The notes beneath the pieces were generated by a model. That model saw only the letters and a list, made by a program, of their open reading frames with translations, searched no databases and had not been told where the DNA came from. 64,000 nucleotides of DNA, from the NCBI RefSeq assembly GCF_011046895.1, contig NZ_CP049249.1, forward strand, positions 186,001 through 250,000, read 5' to 3'. This DNA comes from Rhizobium rhizoryzae (GTDB taxonomy: Bacteria > Pseudomonadota > Alphaproteobacteria > Rhizobiales > Rhizobiaceae). Positions 54,319 through 62,572 of the stretch are shown in pieces (position 1 is the first letter of the stretch; the number at the start of each line of letters is the position of its first letter). Both the position numbers and the translations under genes were made by a program.

Positions 54319-57024
54319 ATGCAATTCAATCGAAACAACTTCCCCAATTCCCTCCAGAACGAACCCTCTGTGGAGCCGGATCCGCAGGGTCAGCCCGTTC
54401 GGGATAACCGGATGACGACCGCTCAGCGCCCGCCGGAGGTGCCGCTGGATCAGGCGCCGTGGCAGGCCGCATTCAAGCTGGCGCCGAATGTTCGCTTTAC
54501 GCGCACACCGGAGAGCGCAATTCCGAAGCGCACCCGCAACGAGCTTTCACCGCTGGCGCCGGAAGAACGCAAGCCCGCGGCGGAAAGCCGTCTGGTTGAA
54601 CCGCTGGATATGGCCAAGCCCCAAGCGGCGGCGGAAACACTTGCACCGGAACTCCTGGTCAATGCGCTGCAGGGCGCGGCGCATGCCATGCAGCAGCCTG
54701 TTGCCAACCAGCAACCGGTTCAGCCCAAGGTCCGGCCGCAGCCATCACCACGAGCCCTGATCGTGAAGCGTGCGCGCCCGAACTATCAGCCGGAAGAGGC
54801 CGAACTGAAGGCGGATGTAGCACCAGTCGAGGCCCCGGCACCTGTTGCCGAAGCGGTGCAGCCATCAGCGCCGCAGAGCCCTGAGGTTTCCGTTCAGCCG
54901 GAATTGGCACCGCCGATGACTGCAAAGCCGGAAACCAGTCTGCCTTGGCTTTCCGATTTTGCGTTCTTCGAGGGGGATTTTGCGGTGGCCGACGTCGCTG
55001 TGACCTCTGCTCCTGTCGCGACACCATTCCTGCCGCGTCGGCCTGCCGAAGTCATTCGCCAGCCACGCCCGGCATTGCAAAATTCGATCGTTTCCCTTTA
55101 TCGCGAGGTTCGGCGTGCAGAGCCGCAGAAAACAGTTGCCGCAAGCGAGCCGATCCCGGCTCCGCAGGTTTCGGCTGCTGAACCGGTTGCACCCTATGTC
55201 GCTGTTGCCAATCAATTGACGATTTCGAATACCGTTTCCTTCAACTGGACCACGGTCTGGCAGGGCGCTCATTCGCTTGATGATCTTCCGCTGATTGCTG
55301 AAGCGACATCTCAGGCGATGGAAATTGCCGCGGAATCCCAAATTGCCGCGCCTGTTCCGGAAGTGGTGTTTGAACCGCCTGTTGCACAGGTGGCTCAGCC
55401 GCACAGAACCATCGTACCGATTTCATCGCGTCCAACCATCACGCTTCCGGGCCTTGACGATCATCGCACCGTGCGTCCGAGCGACGAGAATTACGAGTTC
55501 CCGCCGATCTCTCTTTTGCAGCAGCCCTATGGACAGCAGACCGAGGCGCTGCAGCCTGATGCGCTTCAGCAGAGCGCGGGCCTTCTGGAAAGCATTCTGG
55601 AGGATTTCGGCGTCAAGGGTGAAATCATCGATGTTCGCCCCGGTCCTGTGGTAACGCTTTACGAATTCGAACCGGCACCGGGCGTCAAGTCATCCCGCGT
55701 CATCGGTCTGGCCGACGACATCGCCCGTTCGATGTCAGCACTTTCGGCGCGCGTTGCCGTGGTCCCCGGACGTAACGTCATTGGCATCGAACTGCCAAAC
55801 GCTGTGCGCGAAATGGTCTTCTTCCGCGAACTCATCGAGTGCGAGGACTATTGGGAGACCAAGCATCGCCTGCCGCTGTGCCTGGGCAAGACGATCGGTG
55901 GCGAGCCTGTCATCGCTGAACTGGCGAAGATGCCGCACCTTCTGGTCGCTGGTACCACCGGCTCTGGCAAGTCGGTTGCCATCAACACCATGATCCTGTC
56001 GCTGCTGTACCGGCTTCGTCCGGAAGAGTGCCGCATGATCATGATCGACCCCAAGATGCTGGAACTCTCTGTCTATGATGGCATTCCGCACCTGCTGACC
56101 CCGGTCGTGACCGATCCCAAGAAGGCCGTTCTGGCGCTGAAATGGGCGGTTCGCGAGATGGAAGACCGCTATCGCAAGATGTCGCGCCTCGGTGTTCGCA
56201 ATATCGATGGCTACAATCAGCGGGCAGCACAGGCACGGGAGAAGGGCGAGACGATCACCGTCAGCGTTCAGACAGGCTTCGACAGACATTCTGGCGAGAT
56301 CGTCTACGAAGATCAGGAACTCGATCTCTCGCCGATGCCGTATATCGTCGTCATCGTCGACGAAATGGCTGATCTGATGATGGTGGCCGGCAAGGAAATC
56401 GAAGGCGCCATCCAGCGTCTGGCGCAGATGGCGCGTGCGGCAGGCATCCATTTGATCATGGCGACACAGCGTCCGTCGGTCGATGTCATCACCGGCACGA
56501 TCAAGGCAAACTTCCCGACGCGCATTTCCTTCCAGGTCACCTCCAAGATCGACAGCCGCACCATTCTGGGCGAACAGGGTGCCGAGCATCTGTTGGGGCA
56601 GGGCGATATGCTGCACATGGCAGGGGGCGGACGCATCATGCGCGTGCACGGACCATTCGTCTCCGATGCGGAAGTCGAACATGTCGTGACGCATCTGAAG
56701 GCGCAGGGACGTCCTGACTATCTCGGCACCGTCACCGAAGATGAGAGCGAGATCGAAGCAGAGGCCGAGGAAGAAGGCGCAGTGTTCGACCGGACCAACA
56801 TGGGTGCGGAAGAAGGCGACGATCTTTATGAGAAGGCGATCAAGGTCGTCATGAAAGACCGCAAGTGCTCGACTTCCTACATCCAGCGCCGCCTGTCCAT
56901 TGGTTACAACCGTGCAGCCTCACTGGTCGAAAGGATGGAGCAAGAGGGCCTGGTCGGTCCTGCAAACCATGTCGGCAAGCGCGAGATCATTTCCGGGCGC
57001 ACGCCCGGTTCTGACGAGGGTTGA
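54319..57024 (+). CDS. FtsK/SpoIIIE-type DNA translocase without N-terminal membrane domain
   Basis: About 901 residues from ATG 54319 (TTG 54301 and ATG 54412 are alternatives; no clear ribosome site). Residues about 1-400 are low-complexity, rich in Pro, Ala, Gln, Val and Glu, with no hydrophobic segment, unlike canonical FtsK which has four helices. The motor domain follows: [20 protein letters not shown], Walker [10 protein letters not shown] near residue 545, Walker [23 protein letters not shown]. The C-terminal gamma winged helix ([20 protein letters not shown]) would read polar KOPS-type sites. Rhizobia can carry more than one ftsK; this looks like the soluble-type paralogue. Confidence 0.85.
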   Translation: MQFNRNNFPNSLQNEPSVEPDPQGQPVRDNRMTTAQRPPEVPLDQAPWQAAFKLAPNVRFTRTPESAIPKRTRNELSPLAPEERKPAAESRLVEPLDMAKPQAAAETLAPELLVNALQGAAHAMQQPVANQQPVQPKVRPQPSPRALIVKRARPNYQPEEAELKADVAPVEAPAPVAEAVQPSAPQSPEVSVQPELAPPMTAKPETSLPWLSDFAFFEGDFAVADVAVTSAPVATPFLPRRPAEVIRQPRPALQNSIVSLYREVRRAEPQKTVAASEPIPAPQVSAAEPVAPYVAVANQLTISNTVSFNWTTVWQGAHSLDDLPLIAEATSQAMEIAAESQIAAPVPEVVFEPPVAQVAQPHRTIVPISSRPTITLPGLDDHRTVRPSDENYEFPPISLLQQPYGQQTEALQPDALQQSAGLLESILEDFGVKGEIIDVRPGPVVTLYEFEPAPGVKSSRVIGLADDIARSMSALSARVAVVPGRNVIGIELPNAVREMVFFRELIECEDYWETKHRLPLCLGKTIGGEPVIAELAKMPHLLVAGTTGSGKSVAINTMILSLLYRLRPEECRMIMIDPKMLELSVYDGIPHLLTPVVTDPKKAVLALKWAVREMEDRYRKMSRLGVRNIDGYNQRAAQAREKGETITVSVQTGFDRHSGEIVYEDQELDLSPMPYIVVIVDEMADLMMVAGKEIEGAIQRLAQMARAAGIHLIMATQRPSVDVITGTIKANFPTRISFQVTSKIDSRTILGEQGAEHLLGQGDMLHMAGGGRIMRVHGPFVSDAEVEHVVTHLKAQGRPDYLGTVTEDESEIEAEAEEEGAVFDRTNMGAEEGDDLYEKAIKVVMKDRKCSTSYIQRRLSIGYNRAASLVERMEQEGLVGPANHVGKREIISGRTPGSDEG

Positions 57025-57031
57025 ATTGGAC

Positions 57032-57052
57032 GGGGTGGCCTTGCGCCACCCC
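57032..57052. terminator. Bidirectional hairpin between convergent genes
   Basis: A perfect 8-bp stem GGGGTGGC / GCCACCCC with a 5-nt loop lies in the 33-bp gap between the translocase and the monooxygenase genes. T-rich sequence is sparse on both sides, so strength is unclear. Confidence 0.6.
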
Positions 57053-57057
57053 TGTTC

Positions 57058-58407
57058 TCACGCGTTGCCGGCCGCCGTATAGCGGTTCTGCGGCATGGAG
57101 AGGCCCAGATTTTCCCTCAATGTCTTTCCTTCATACTCTTCGCGAAAGAGCCCGCGCCTGCGCAGTTCCGGCAGGACCAGTTCCACGAAATCGGTCAGGC
57201 TTGCCGGTAGTGTAGGGCACATCAGAATGAAGCCATCGGCTGCACCCGCCTCGAACCATTCTTCCATGAAATCCGCGATTTCCGTGGGCGTGCCGGTGAT
57301 CCCGTTGCCTGTGCTTTTCTCGGCATAATGGCGGATGAGTTCTCCCAGCGTATGTCCTTGCTGGATGTAATCCGTCAGTTCCTCGAACAGCGCCTTCGAA
57401 CCCTTGGGCTCGGCGGGCAAGCGTTCCATCGGAAACGGCTGGTCGAGCGGTGCGCCGGATAGGTCCGTTTCCAGGAACTCGCCCAGCATCCAGCGGCCAA
57501 CATCCGGATGCAGATTGTCGATGAGAAAATCCACCTTCGCCTGCGCTTCCGCTTTCGTTGCGCCGACATTGATGACGACGCCCGGCATCATCTTCAGGTC
57601 ACTGGTGCTACGACCGTATTTCGCCATGCGCCCCTTGACGTTTTCCGCAAACGCCTTGTTGCGCTGCAGGTTTGAGGCAAGACTGAAAACGATTTCGGCG
57701 GTCTTGGCGGCCAGTTCCATGCCGGGCTCCGAGCCACCCGCCTGGGCGATGACGGGGCGACCTTGCGGAGATGCTGCGATGTTGAGCGGACCCCGCACCT
57801 GAAAGTGCTTGCCCTTGTGGTTCAGCACATGCAGCTTGTTCTTGTCATAATAGAGCCCGGAGGCCTTATCGAGCACGAGCGCGTCCGGCTCGAAGCTGTC
57901 CCAGAGGCCAAACACGACATCGACGAATTCCTCACCGCGCACATAACGCCAGCTGTGTGGCGGAAGTCCGTCGAAATTGTAGTTATAGCCGGTTTCATCG
58001 TGGTCGGAAGTCACCACATTCCAGCAGGCGCGTCCGCCGCTCAGGTGGTCGATAGAGGCAAAAATGCGTGCCAGATTGAATGGCTCGTAGAAACTCGTGG
58101 ATGCCGTCGCGACAAAACCCAGTCGCTCGGTCAGAACAGACAGCGCCGATATCAGTGACAGAGGTTCGAAGCGGTTCATCTTCGTCGGAGAACGGGAAAG
58201 CGCCTCGGCATCTCCAATGGCTGCCGCCGGGGAGTCAGCCAGGAACATGAAGTCGAACTTCGCCGCTTCCGAGATTTTGGCCACGTTCAGGAGATGGTCG
58301 ATCCGGTTCGCGCCATGCACATCTGCCGCCGGGTGGCGCCACGCGGCCGGATTAAAACCGAATGTATAGACAAATGTACCAAGTTTCAGTTTGTCTGGAC
58401 GTGCCAT
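57058..58407 (-). CDS. LLM-class flavin-dependent monooxygenase (NtaA/SnaA/DszA family)
   Basis: 449 residues. A bacterial luciferase-like TIM barrel of the NtaA/SnaA/DszA group: KISEAAKFDFMFLADSPA, TASTSFYEPFNLARIFAS, the FMN-binding GGRACWNVVTSDHDETGYN, and RPVIAQAGGSEPGMELAAK. Such enzymes use FMNH2 and oxygen to oxidise sulfur compounds, chelators or similar substrates. A separate flavin reductase is needed; none is in this window. It is the last gene of an operon with an amino-acid-type ABC importer and a GntR regulator, so it probably oxidises the imported compound. The substrate is not identifiable. Confidence 0.87.
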   Translation of the reverse strand: MARPDKLKLGTFVYTFGFNPAAWRHPAADVHGANRIDHLLNVAKISEAAKFDFMFLADSPAAAIGDAEALSRSPTKMNRFEPLSLISALSVLTERLGFVATASTSFYEPFNLARIFASIDHLSGGRACWNVVTSDHDETGYNYNFDGLPPHSWRYVRGEEFVDVVFGLWDSFEPDALVLDKASGLYYDKNKLHVLNHKGKHFQVRGPLNIAASPQGRPVIAQAGGSEPGMELAAKTAEIVFSLASNLQRNKAFAENVKGRMAKYGRSTSDLKMMPGVVINVGATKAEAQAKVDFLIDNLHPDVGRWMLGEFLETDLSGAPLDQPFPMERLPAEPKGSKALFEELTDYIQQGHTLGELIRHYAEKSTGNGITGTPTEIADFMEEWFEAGAADGFILMCPTLPASLTDFVELVLPELRRRGLFREEYEGKTLRENLGLSMPQNRYTAAGNA

Positions 58408-58427
58408 GGTCTGTGCTCCAAAGGTGT

Positions 58428-59204
58428 TCAGGAGTTCGGGCGCAAGCCCTGGATGGGTGTAAAGTCAGCGGTCAGTCTGTGTTGATGGCCCGGATAGTTT
58501 AGCCGAACACGGGTGACAGGCTCACCTTGCCGCCAGGTCAGGCGTTGAACCACGAGGAGCGCCGAGCCCTTGGTGACCTTGAGCAGCTTGGACACACGTG
58601 CGTTGGAGCTTTCGGCAGAGATTCTGTGCTCGCCGGAGGTCCAGGCGACGTGATTGAGCAACCACGCGCCGGGTGCAAGGTCCGCAAAACTTTCCTCTGC
58701 GGCGTCTGGGGCAGCGGAAAGACTGATGACCCGTTCTTCGAGACAAAAAGGCTCGTCGTCGGCCAGATGTAGCACGGTGAGCGCGAGGAGGGCCTCTTTT
58801 TCCCGAAAGCCGGGACAGGTCGTTTCCTGCATCGTTGGGTGACGCTGGAGACGCTCGCAGATGGTGTAACGATAGGTCAGACCGTGCGACTTCACCTCAT
58901 CGGCCACATCGTAAATGGCGAGGATTGCGGTTCGCGTATCCTGTCGCTTGACGACGCTTCCGGTCTTGCGTCGCCGCAGGATGAGGCCAGACTGAGCCAG
59001 TTGTGTCAGAGCCTTGTTCACGGTCATCCGGGAACAGCCATATTGTTCTGTGAGGGCTTGTTCGGAGGGGATCCGGTCTCCGGGCATCCATTCCGCAGAG
59101 AGAATGCGTTGCTCTATGTCGCGCATGATCCGCTGATGCAGCGAGTCGCGATTGCCGCTTGTATCTCTTCGAGCAGGATCCGGGATCGTATCCATTGATG
59201 TCAT
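58428..59204 (-). CDS. GntR-family repressor, HutC subfamily
   Basis: 258 residues. N-terminal GntR winged helix (about 20-88: LHQRIMRDIEQRILSAEWMP, then GCSRMTVNKALTQLAQSGLI) and a C-terminal UTRA ligand domain of HutC type (GAWLLNHVAWTSGEHRISAE; LVVQRLTWRQGEPVTRVRLN). Some members sense urocanate, but no hut gene is nearby, so a histidine role is not supported. Its ATG overlaps the ATPase stop (ATGA), and it is followed 20 bp later by the monooxygenase. It probably controls this operon through the palindrome at 62289-62300. Confidence 0.87.
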   Translation of the reverse strand: MTSMDTIPDPARRDTSGNRDSLHQRIMRDIEQRILSAEWMPGDRIPSEQALTEQYGCSRMTVNKALTQLAQSGLILRRRKTGSVVKRQDTRTAILAIYDVADEVKSHGLTYRYTICERLQRHPTMQETTCPGFREKEALLALTVLHLADDEPFCLEERVISLSAAPDAAEESFADLAPGAWLLNHVAWTSGEHRISAESSNARVSKLLKVTKGSALLVVQRLTWRQGEPVTRVRLNYPGHQHRLTADFTPIQGLRPNS

Positions 59205-59992
59205 ACCAGCATGGATGCGCCGCGATCGAGATAAGTATCCAGAAACTGCTCAAGGCGCGGGTGGCGCGGCTTGGCAAAAACGTCCCCTGGCGCACCCGTA
59301 AACAGGATCCGGCCCTGATCGAGGAAGCTGATCTGCTGCGCTACAGTCGCGGCAAAGCCGATCTCATGGCTTACGACGACCATGGTCATCCCCTCGGTGG
59401 CAAGGTCGCGCATGACGTTGAGAACTTCGCCAGTGAGTTCGGGGTCCAGTGCGGAAGTCGGCTCGTCGAACAGCATGATCTTGGGCTGCAGTGCAAGTGC
59501 GCGGGCAATTGCAACGCGCTGTTGTTGTCCGCCCGAAAGCTGGGACGGGTAATGGCCCGCGCGGTTCGCAAGGCCTACTTTTGTCAACTGCGCCAATGCG
59601 CGCTCTTCAGCCTCGGCCTTCGGCACCTTGTGCACGGTCTTCAAAGCTTCAGCAACATTTCCAAGCGCCGTCATGTGTGGCCAGAGATTGAACTGCTGGA
59701 AGACCATGCCGATCTGCGAGCGAACACGCCGGATCTGCGCAAGCGGCAGTCTTTCGCGTTCGCCGCGACTGTTCTCGAAGAAGCCGAGAGCTTCTCCATT
59801 CACGGTGATCATGCCTTCGCTCGCTTCCTCAAGAAATGCGAGGCAGCGCAACAGCGTGCTTTTACCCGAGCCGGACGGACCAATGAGGCAGGAGACCTGT
59901 CCCGCCGGAATCGTCAGGTTGATCCCTTCGAGAACGGTCGATGTGCCGAAACGCTTGACGAGATTTTGAACGGAAATGGCGGGTAGCGTCAT
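59201..59992 (-). CDS. Polar-amino-acid-type ABC transporter ATPase (HisP/GlnQ family)
   Basis: 263 residues with intact Walker A GPSGSGKST (about residues 36-44), LSGGQQQRVAIARALA signature, Walker B IMLFDEPTSALDPEL and VVSHE switch. The length without a C-terminal extension fits the HisP/GlnQ group. It overlaps the permease gene upstream and the repressor gene downstream, in one operon on the minus strand. It powers the importer formed by the two HisM/HisQ-type permeases. Confidence 0.9.
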   Translation of the reverse strand: MTLPAISVQNLVKRFGTSTVLEGINLTIPAGQVSCLIGPSGSGKSTLLRCLAFLEEASEGMITVNGEALGFFENSRGERERLPLAQIRRVRSQIGMVFQQFNLWPHMTALGNVAEALKTVHKVPKAEAEERALAQLTKVGLANRAGHYPSQLSGGQQQRVAIARALALQPKIMLFDEPTSALDPELTGEVLNVMRDLATEGMTMVVVSHEIGFAATVAQQISFLDQGRILFTGAPGDVFAKPRHPRLEQFLDTYLDRGASMLV

Positions 59993-60657
59993 GGTGCGGC
60001 AAACCTGTAGGTCGAAAGTCGAGCTTCGGCCGCTCGTCCCAGGCGGGCAGCGGCTTCCACGATGAACCAGTAAATCAGGGCGAGAAGGAAGATGGCCTCG
60101 AGGAAGGCATATTCCTGCGAGCCAATCGCGCTGACAGTCGTCGTGAGCTCCGGCACGGTGATGATCGACAGGACTGCCGACTCCTTCAAGAGGATCACGG
60201 CAAGATTGACCGAGGGCGGCAGCACGATCAGCGCCATCTCAGGCAGCAGAATGCGGCGGATGATTTGCAACCGTGACAGACCGAGACATTCTGCTGCTTC
60301 GACATGACCATGCGGCACTGCCCCATATCCTGCCCTGAATATCTCGGAATAATAGGCGGCCGCATAAATGCTCAGGCCCAGCAGTCCGCAGGGTATCGGA
60401 TCCAGCGATATGCCAATGAACGGACCGCCGTAGTAGACGAGGAAAATCTGGATCAGGAACGGCGTTCCGCGCAACACTTCGACAATCAGACCCAGCGGCA
60501 CGTCGAGCAGGGGGCTTCCGTAGCGCCGCAGGGTGGCGATAATGAAACCCAGAATGACGCCCAGCAACATCCCTGCAATCCAGAGCGCCAGCGTGACCGC
60601 CGTACCACTCATGATTTCTGGCATATGACGCAGGATGACGTTTGGATCGAACATCAT
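59989..60657 (-). CDS. Polar-amino-acid-type ABC transporter permease
   Basis: 222 residues from ATG 60657, which overlaps the upstream permease stop (ATGA); an upstream start at 60717 lies inside the other gene. About five hydrophobic segments with the typical LRGTPFLIQIFLVYYG and EIFRAGYGAVPHGHVEAAEC motifs. It pairs with the next permease. Both belong to the HisM/GlnP group, which carries amino acids, opines and sulfur-containing analogues. Confidence 0.88.
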   Translation of the reverse strand: MMFDPNVILRHMPEIMSGTAVTLALWIAGMLLGVILGFIIATLRRYGSPLLDVPLGLIVEVLRGTPFLIQIFLVYYGGPFIGISLDPIPCGLLGLSIYAAAYYSEIFRAGYGAVPHGHVEAAECLGLSRLQIIRRILLPEMALIVLPPSVNLAVILLKESAVLSIITVPELTTTVSAIGSQEYAFLEAIFLLALIYWFIVEAAARLGRAAEARLSTYRFAAP

Positions 60658-61295
60658 TTTGTAGCTCCCGGAAGAGAGCGTTCGACATACTTGCCTGTCA
60701 TCGCAACGATCGAGCAAATCGCCAGGTAGATGATGGCGGCAGACGAAAAGATCTCGATTGGCATGTAGGTTGAGGATGCGAGATCCTGAGCCATGCGTGT
60801 GATCTCCACGATGCCTACGACCGAGACCAGCGAAGAAGATTTGAGGATCATGATGGCCTCATTTACAAGGGCCGGGAACGTCAACCTGAGCGCAATAGGC
60901 GCTTTGATGCGCATGAAAATCTGCCGGGGGGACAGACCTGCCATGTCGGCAGCCTCGATGAAGCCCTTCGGTACGCTCTCGAAACCGCCACGTAGGTTCT
61001 CCGCCTGATAGGCTGCGGTACAAAGTGACATCCCGACGATGGCGGCGACAACGCTCGGGACATTCAAGCCGATGAAGGGCAGCAGATTATAAATCAGCAG
61101 CAATTGCACAAGGAGAGGCACGCCTCGGAAAAAGCTGATGAAGAACTCCGCCGGACGCCGGTAAAGTTTTCGTGCCGACAAGAGCGCTGCAGACAAACCA
61201 AGCGCCAGGATGAAGCCGATCGCGATTGAAATGGCACTGATGCCGATCGTCCAGACCGAAGCCTGTACCAGCAGGTTGAAGAGCTTGAACGTCAT
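60654..61295 (-). CDS. Polar-amino-acid-type ABC transporter permease
   Basis: 213 residues with five hydrophobic segments; family motifs FFRGVPLLVQLLLIYNLLPF and ENLRGGFESVPKGFIEAADM. It starts 92 bp after the binding-protein gene, with a hairpin between, and is coupled to the next permease by a 4-bp overlap. First membrane subunit of the importer. Confidence 0.88.
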   Translation of the reverse strand: MTFKLFNLLVQASVWTIGISAISIAIGFILALGLSAALLSARKLYRRPAEFFISFFRGVPLLVQLLLIYNLLPFIGLNVPSVVAAIVGMSLCTAAYQAENLRGGFESVPKGFIEAADMAGLSPRQIFMRIKAPIALRLTFPALVNEAIMILKSSSLVSVVGIVEITRMAQDLASSTYMPIEIFSSAAIIYLAICSIVAMTGKYVERSLPGATK

Positions 61296-61341
61296 AGGCT
61301 CACCCGGAGCAGTCGCGCCAGGGAAGGCGCAGCTGAGTAAT

Positions 61342-61372
61342 GGAACGGCTCAGGATCCATCGAAGCCGTTCC
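61342..61372 (-). repeat. Intercistronic stem-loop after binding-protein gene
   Basis: An 8-bp stem GGAACGGC / GCCGTTCC with a 15-nt loop lies between the binding-protein stop (61388) and the permease start (61295). No T-run follows on the minus strand. It parallels the hairpins at 4255, 28696 and 39014. Confidence 0.55.
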
Positions 61373-61387
61373 TCATCGATCCCGTTG

Positions 61388-62212
61388 TCAGATCGCGGGT
61401 TCCTTGACTGTGTCCGGCGTATCGAACTTCGTACCGAACCACTTCTCCTGAAGCTTTGCCATGCGACCGTCACCCTTCATCTTGATGAGAGCAGCATCGA
61501 TGGCGTCCATTAGCGGAGCGTAGTCTGCATCCTTGCGGCCAACATACCCGAAATAGGTCTTCTTTCCGAAAGGTGGCTGCACGACTTCAAACATGCCGGC
61601 CCGTTGTTTGGCGACGAATGCGATGTTCGGGAGCGAGTTTGCGACCGCAACGATACGACCAGCCGCCATATCGGCATAGGCATCGTTGAAGGCCGGATAT
61701 TCGCGGATATCGACCTTGGTCGGCAATGTTGCGGAAAATTCGGTCAATTGAGCCAGCTGCGCCGTCGCCTTGCCGACGCCGACGGCCTTGCCTGCAATAT
61801 CCTCCGGCTTGCTGATGGGCGCGCCGGCCTTTTTGAGAATTGCCACAGTCGCCTCGGCGATCGGCGATGTGAAGCGATAACGCTCCATGCGTGCCTTGGT
61901 GATCGTAGCTGGTCCCGCAACAACGTCGAACTTCCCAGCTTCAAGGCCGGGCAACACGCCTTCCCATGGCAGCGTTACCCATTCGATCTTCACGCCAAGC
62001 TCTTTGCCGATTTCGGCGAACAGATCGACATTGAGGCCCGAATGCGTACCGGCATCAATGAAATCGAATGGCGCGAAAGCCGTCTCGGTACCGACCTTGA
62101 GGGTCCCGGCTGCTTTTGCCTTTGCAAGGATATCTTCGGCGTGGGCACTCAGTGATGCGCCCAGGAAGAATGCGGCGCAGGCGGCCGCCTTGAGGAAATG
62201 TCTTTTCAGCAT
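61388..62212 (-). CDS. Polar-amino-acid-type ABC substrate-binding protein
   Basis: 274 residues from ATG 62212, with GGGAG 8 nt upstream. The signal peptide (LKAAACAAFFLGASLSAHA) ends near residue 25. The mature part has the family-3 opening ILAKAKAAGTLKVGTETAFA followed by PFDFIDAG, then DLFAEIGKELGVKIEWV. It delivers the ligand to the two permeases. With a downstream flavin monooxygenase, a thio-amino acid, sulfur compound or chelator is more likely than a simple protein amino acid, but this is inference. First gene of the operon. Confidence 0.88.
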   Translation of the reverse strand: MLKRHFLKAAACAAFFLGASLSAHAEDILAKAKAAGTLKVGTETAFAPFDFIDAGTHSGLNVDLFAEIGKELGVKIEWVTLPWEGVLPGLEAGKFDVVAGPATITKARMERYRFTSPIAEATVAILKKAGAPISKPEDIAGKAVGVGKATAQLAQLTEFSATLPTKVDIREYPAFNDAYADMAAGRIVAVANSLPNIAFVAKQRAGMFEVVQPPFGKKTYFGYVGRKDADYAPLMDAIDAALIKMKGDGRMAKLQEKWFGTKFDTPDTVKEPAI

Positions 62213-62572
62213 GATGGTTGCTCCCGTTTTCGAGCTTGGTTGCCCGCAGCGCTGTTCCCCTCGGACCGATGTTTCCGGTCTCTTTTGACTATACAAATAG
62301 AACGCTGGATTCGGTTCGTGTCAATGCTTTGTTTATAATATTTGCAGGACTAAATTTTGTGCAAATTCGGGATCTTCAAAGACGGGGTGAACCCTGCCTC
62401 CGTCTCATGCAGCGAAACGGACACACCCGACCAAACTTTCGGCATGATGGCCTCGTAGGGGCATTTCAATCCGATTGGCTGCACGCACAAGACTTTGTAT
62501 AGGTCCATTCTTTGAACCGTCTCGTGCTTCGGCCGTAAATCGGTTTGTGATGAGATCGATGAAACGCCGCCC
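62213..62572. promoter_or_regulatory. Divergent control region, binding-protein gene / ABC exporter-like gene
   Basis: 360 bp without a convincing gene. On the minus strand TTGACA (62324-62319) and TCTATT (62301-62296) are 17 nt apart, a good promoter for the binding-protein operon. CTATACAAATAG covers the -10; its 9-mer CTATACAAA recurs inverted at 62494-62502 on the exporter side. I see nothing further in it. Confidence 0.55.
62289..62300. promoter_or_regulatory. Putative GntR operator on the -10 box
   Basis: CTAT-ACAA-ATAG, a 4+4 palindrome that overlaps the predicted -10 of the binding-protein promoter (62296-62301). A second, inverted copy of CTATACAAA lies at 62494-62502. A GntR repressor is encoded in the controlled operon, which makes it the likely binder. 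Confidence 0.45.

Noticed and set aside
58428..59204. Naming the GntR gene hutC as a histidine-utilisation repressor
   Set aside because: Only the subfamily fits. There is no hutH, hutU, hutI or hutG nearby, and the operon context is a monooxygenase pathway.
59159..59986. 275-residue + strand frame opposite the amino-acid ATPase
   Set aside because: The opposite strand encodes an ATPase with complete Walker and signature motifs, so this frame is a shadow.
62218..62502. 94-residue frame in the divergent promoter on the + strand
   Set aside because: It runs through the predicted promoter and operator of the binding-protein operon and has no domain or signal. Composition is not gene-like.
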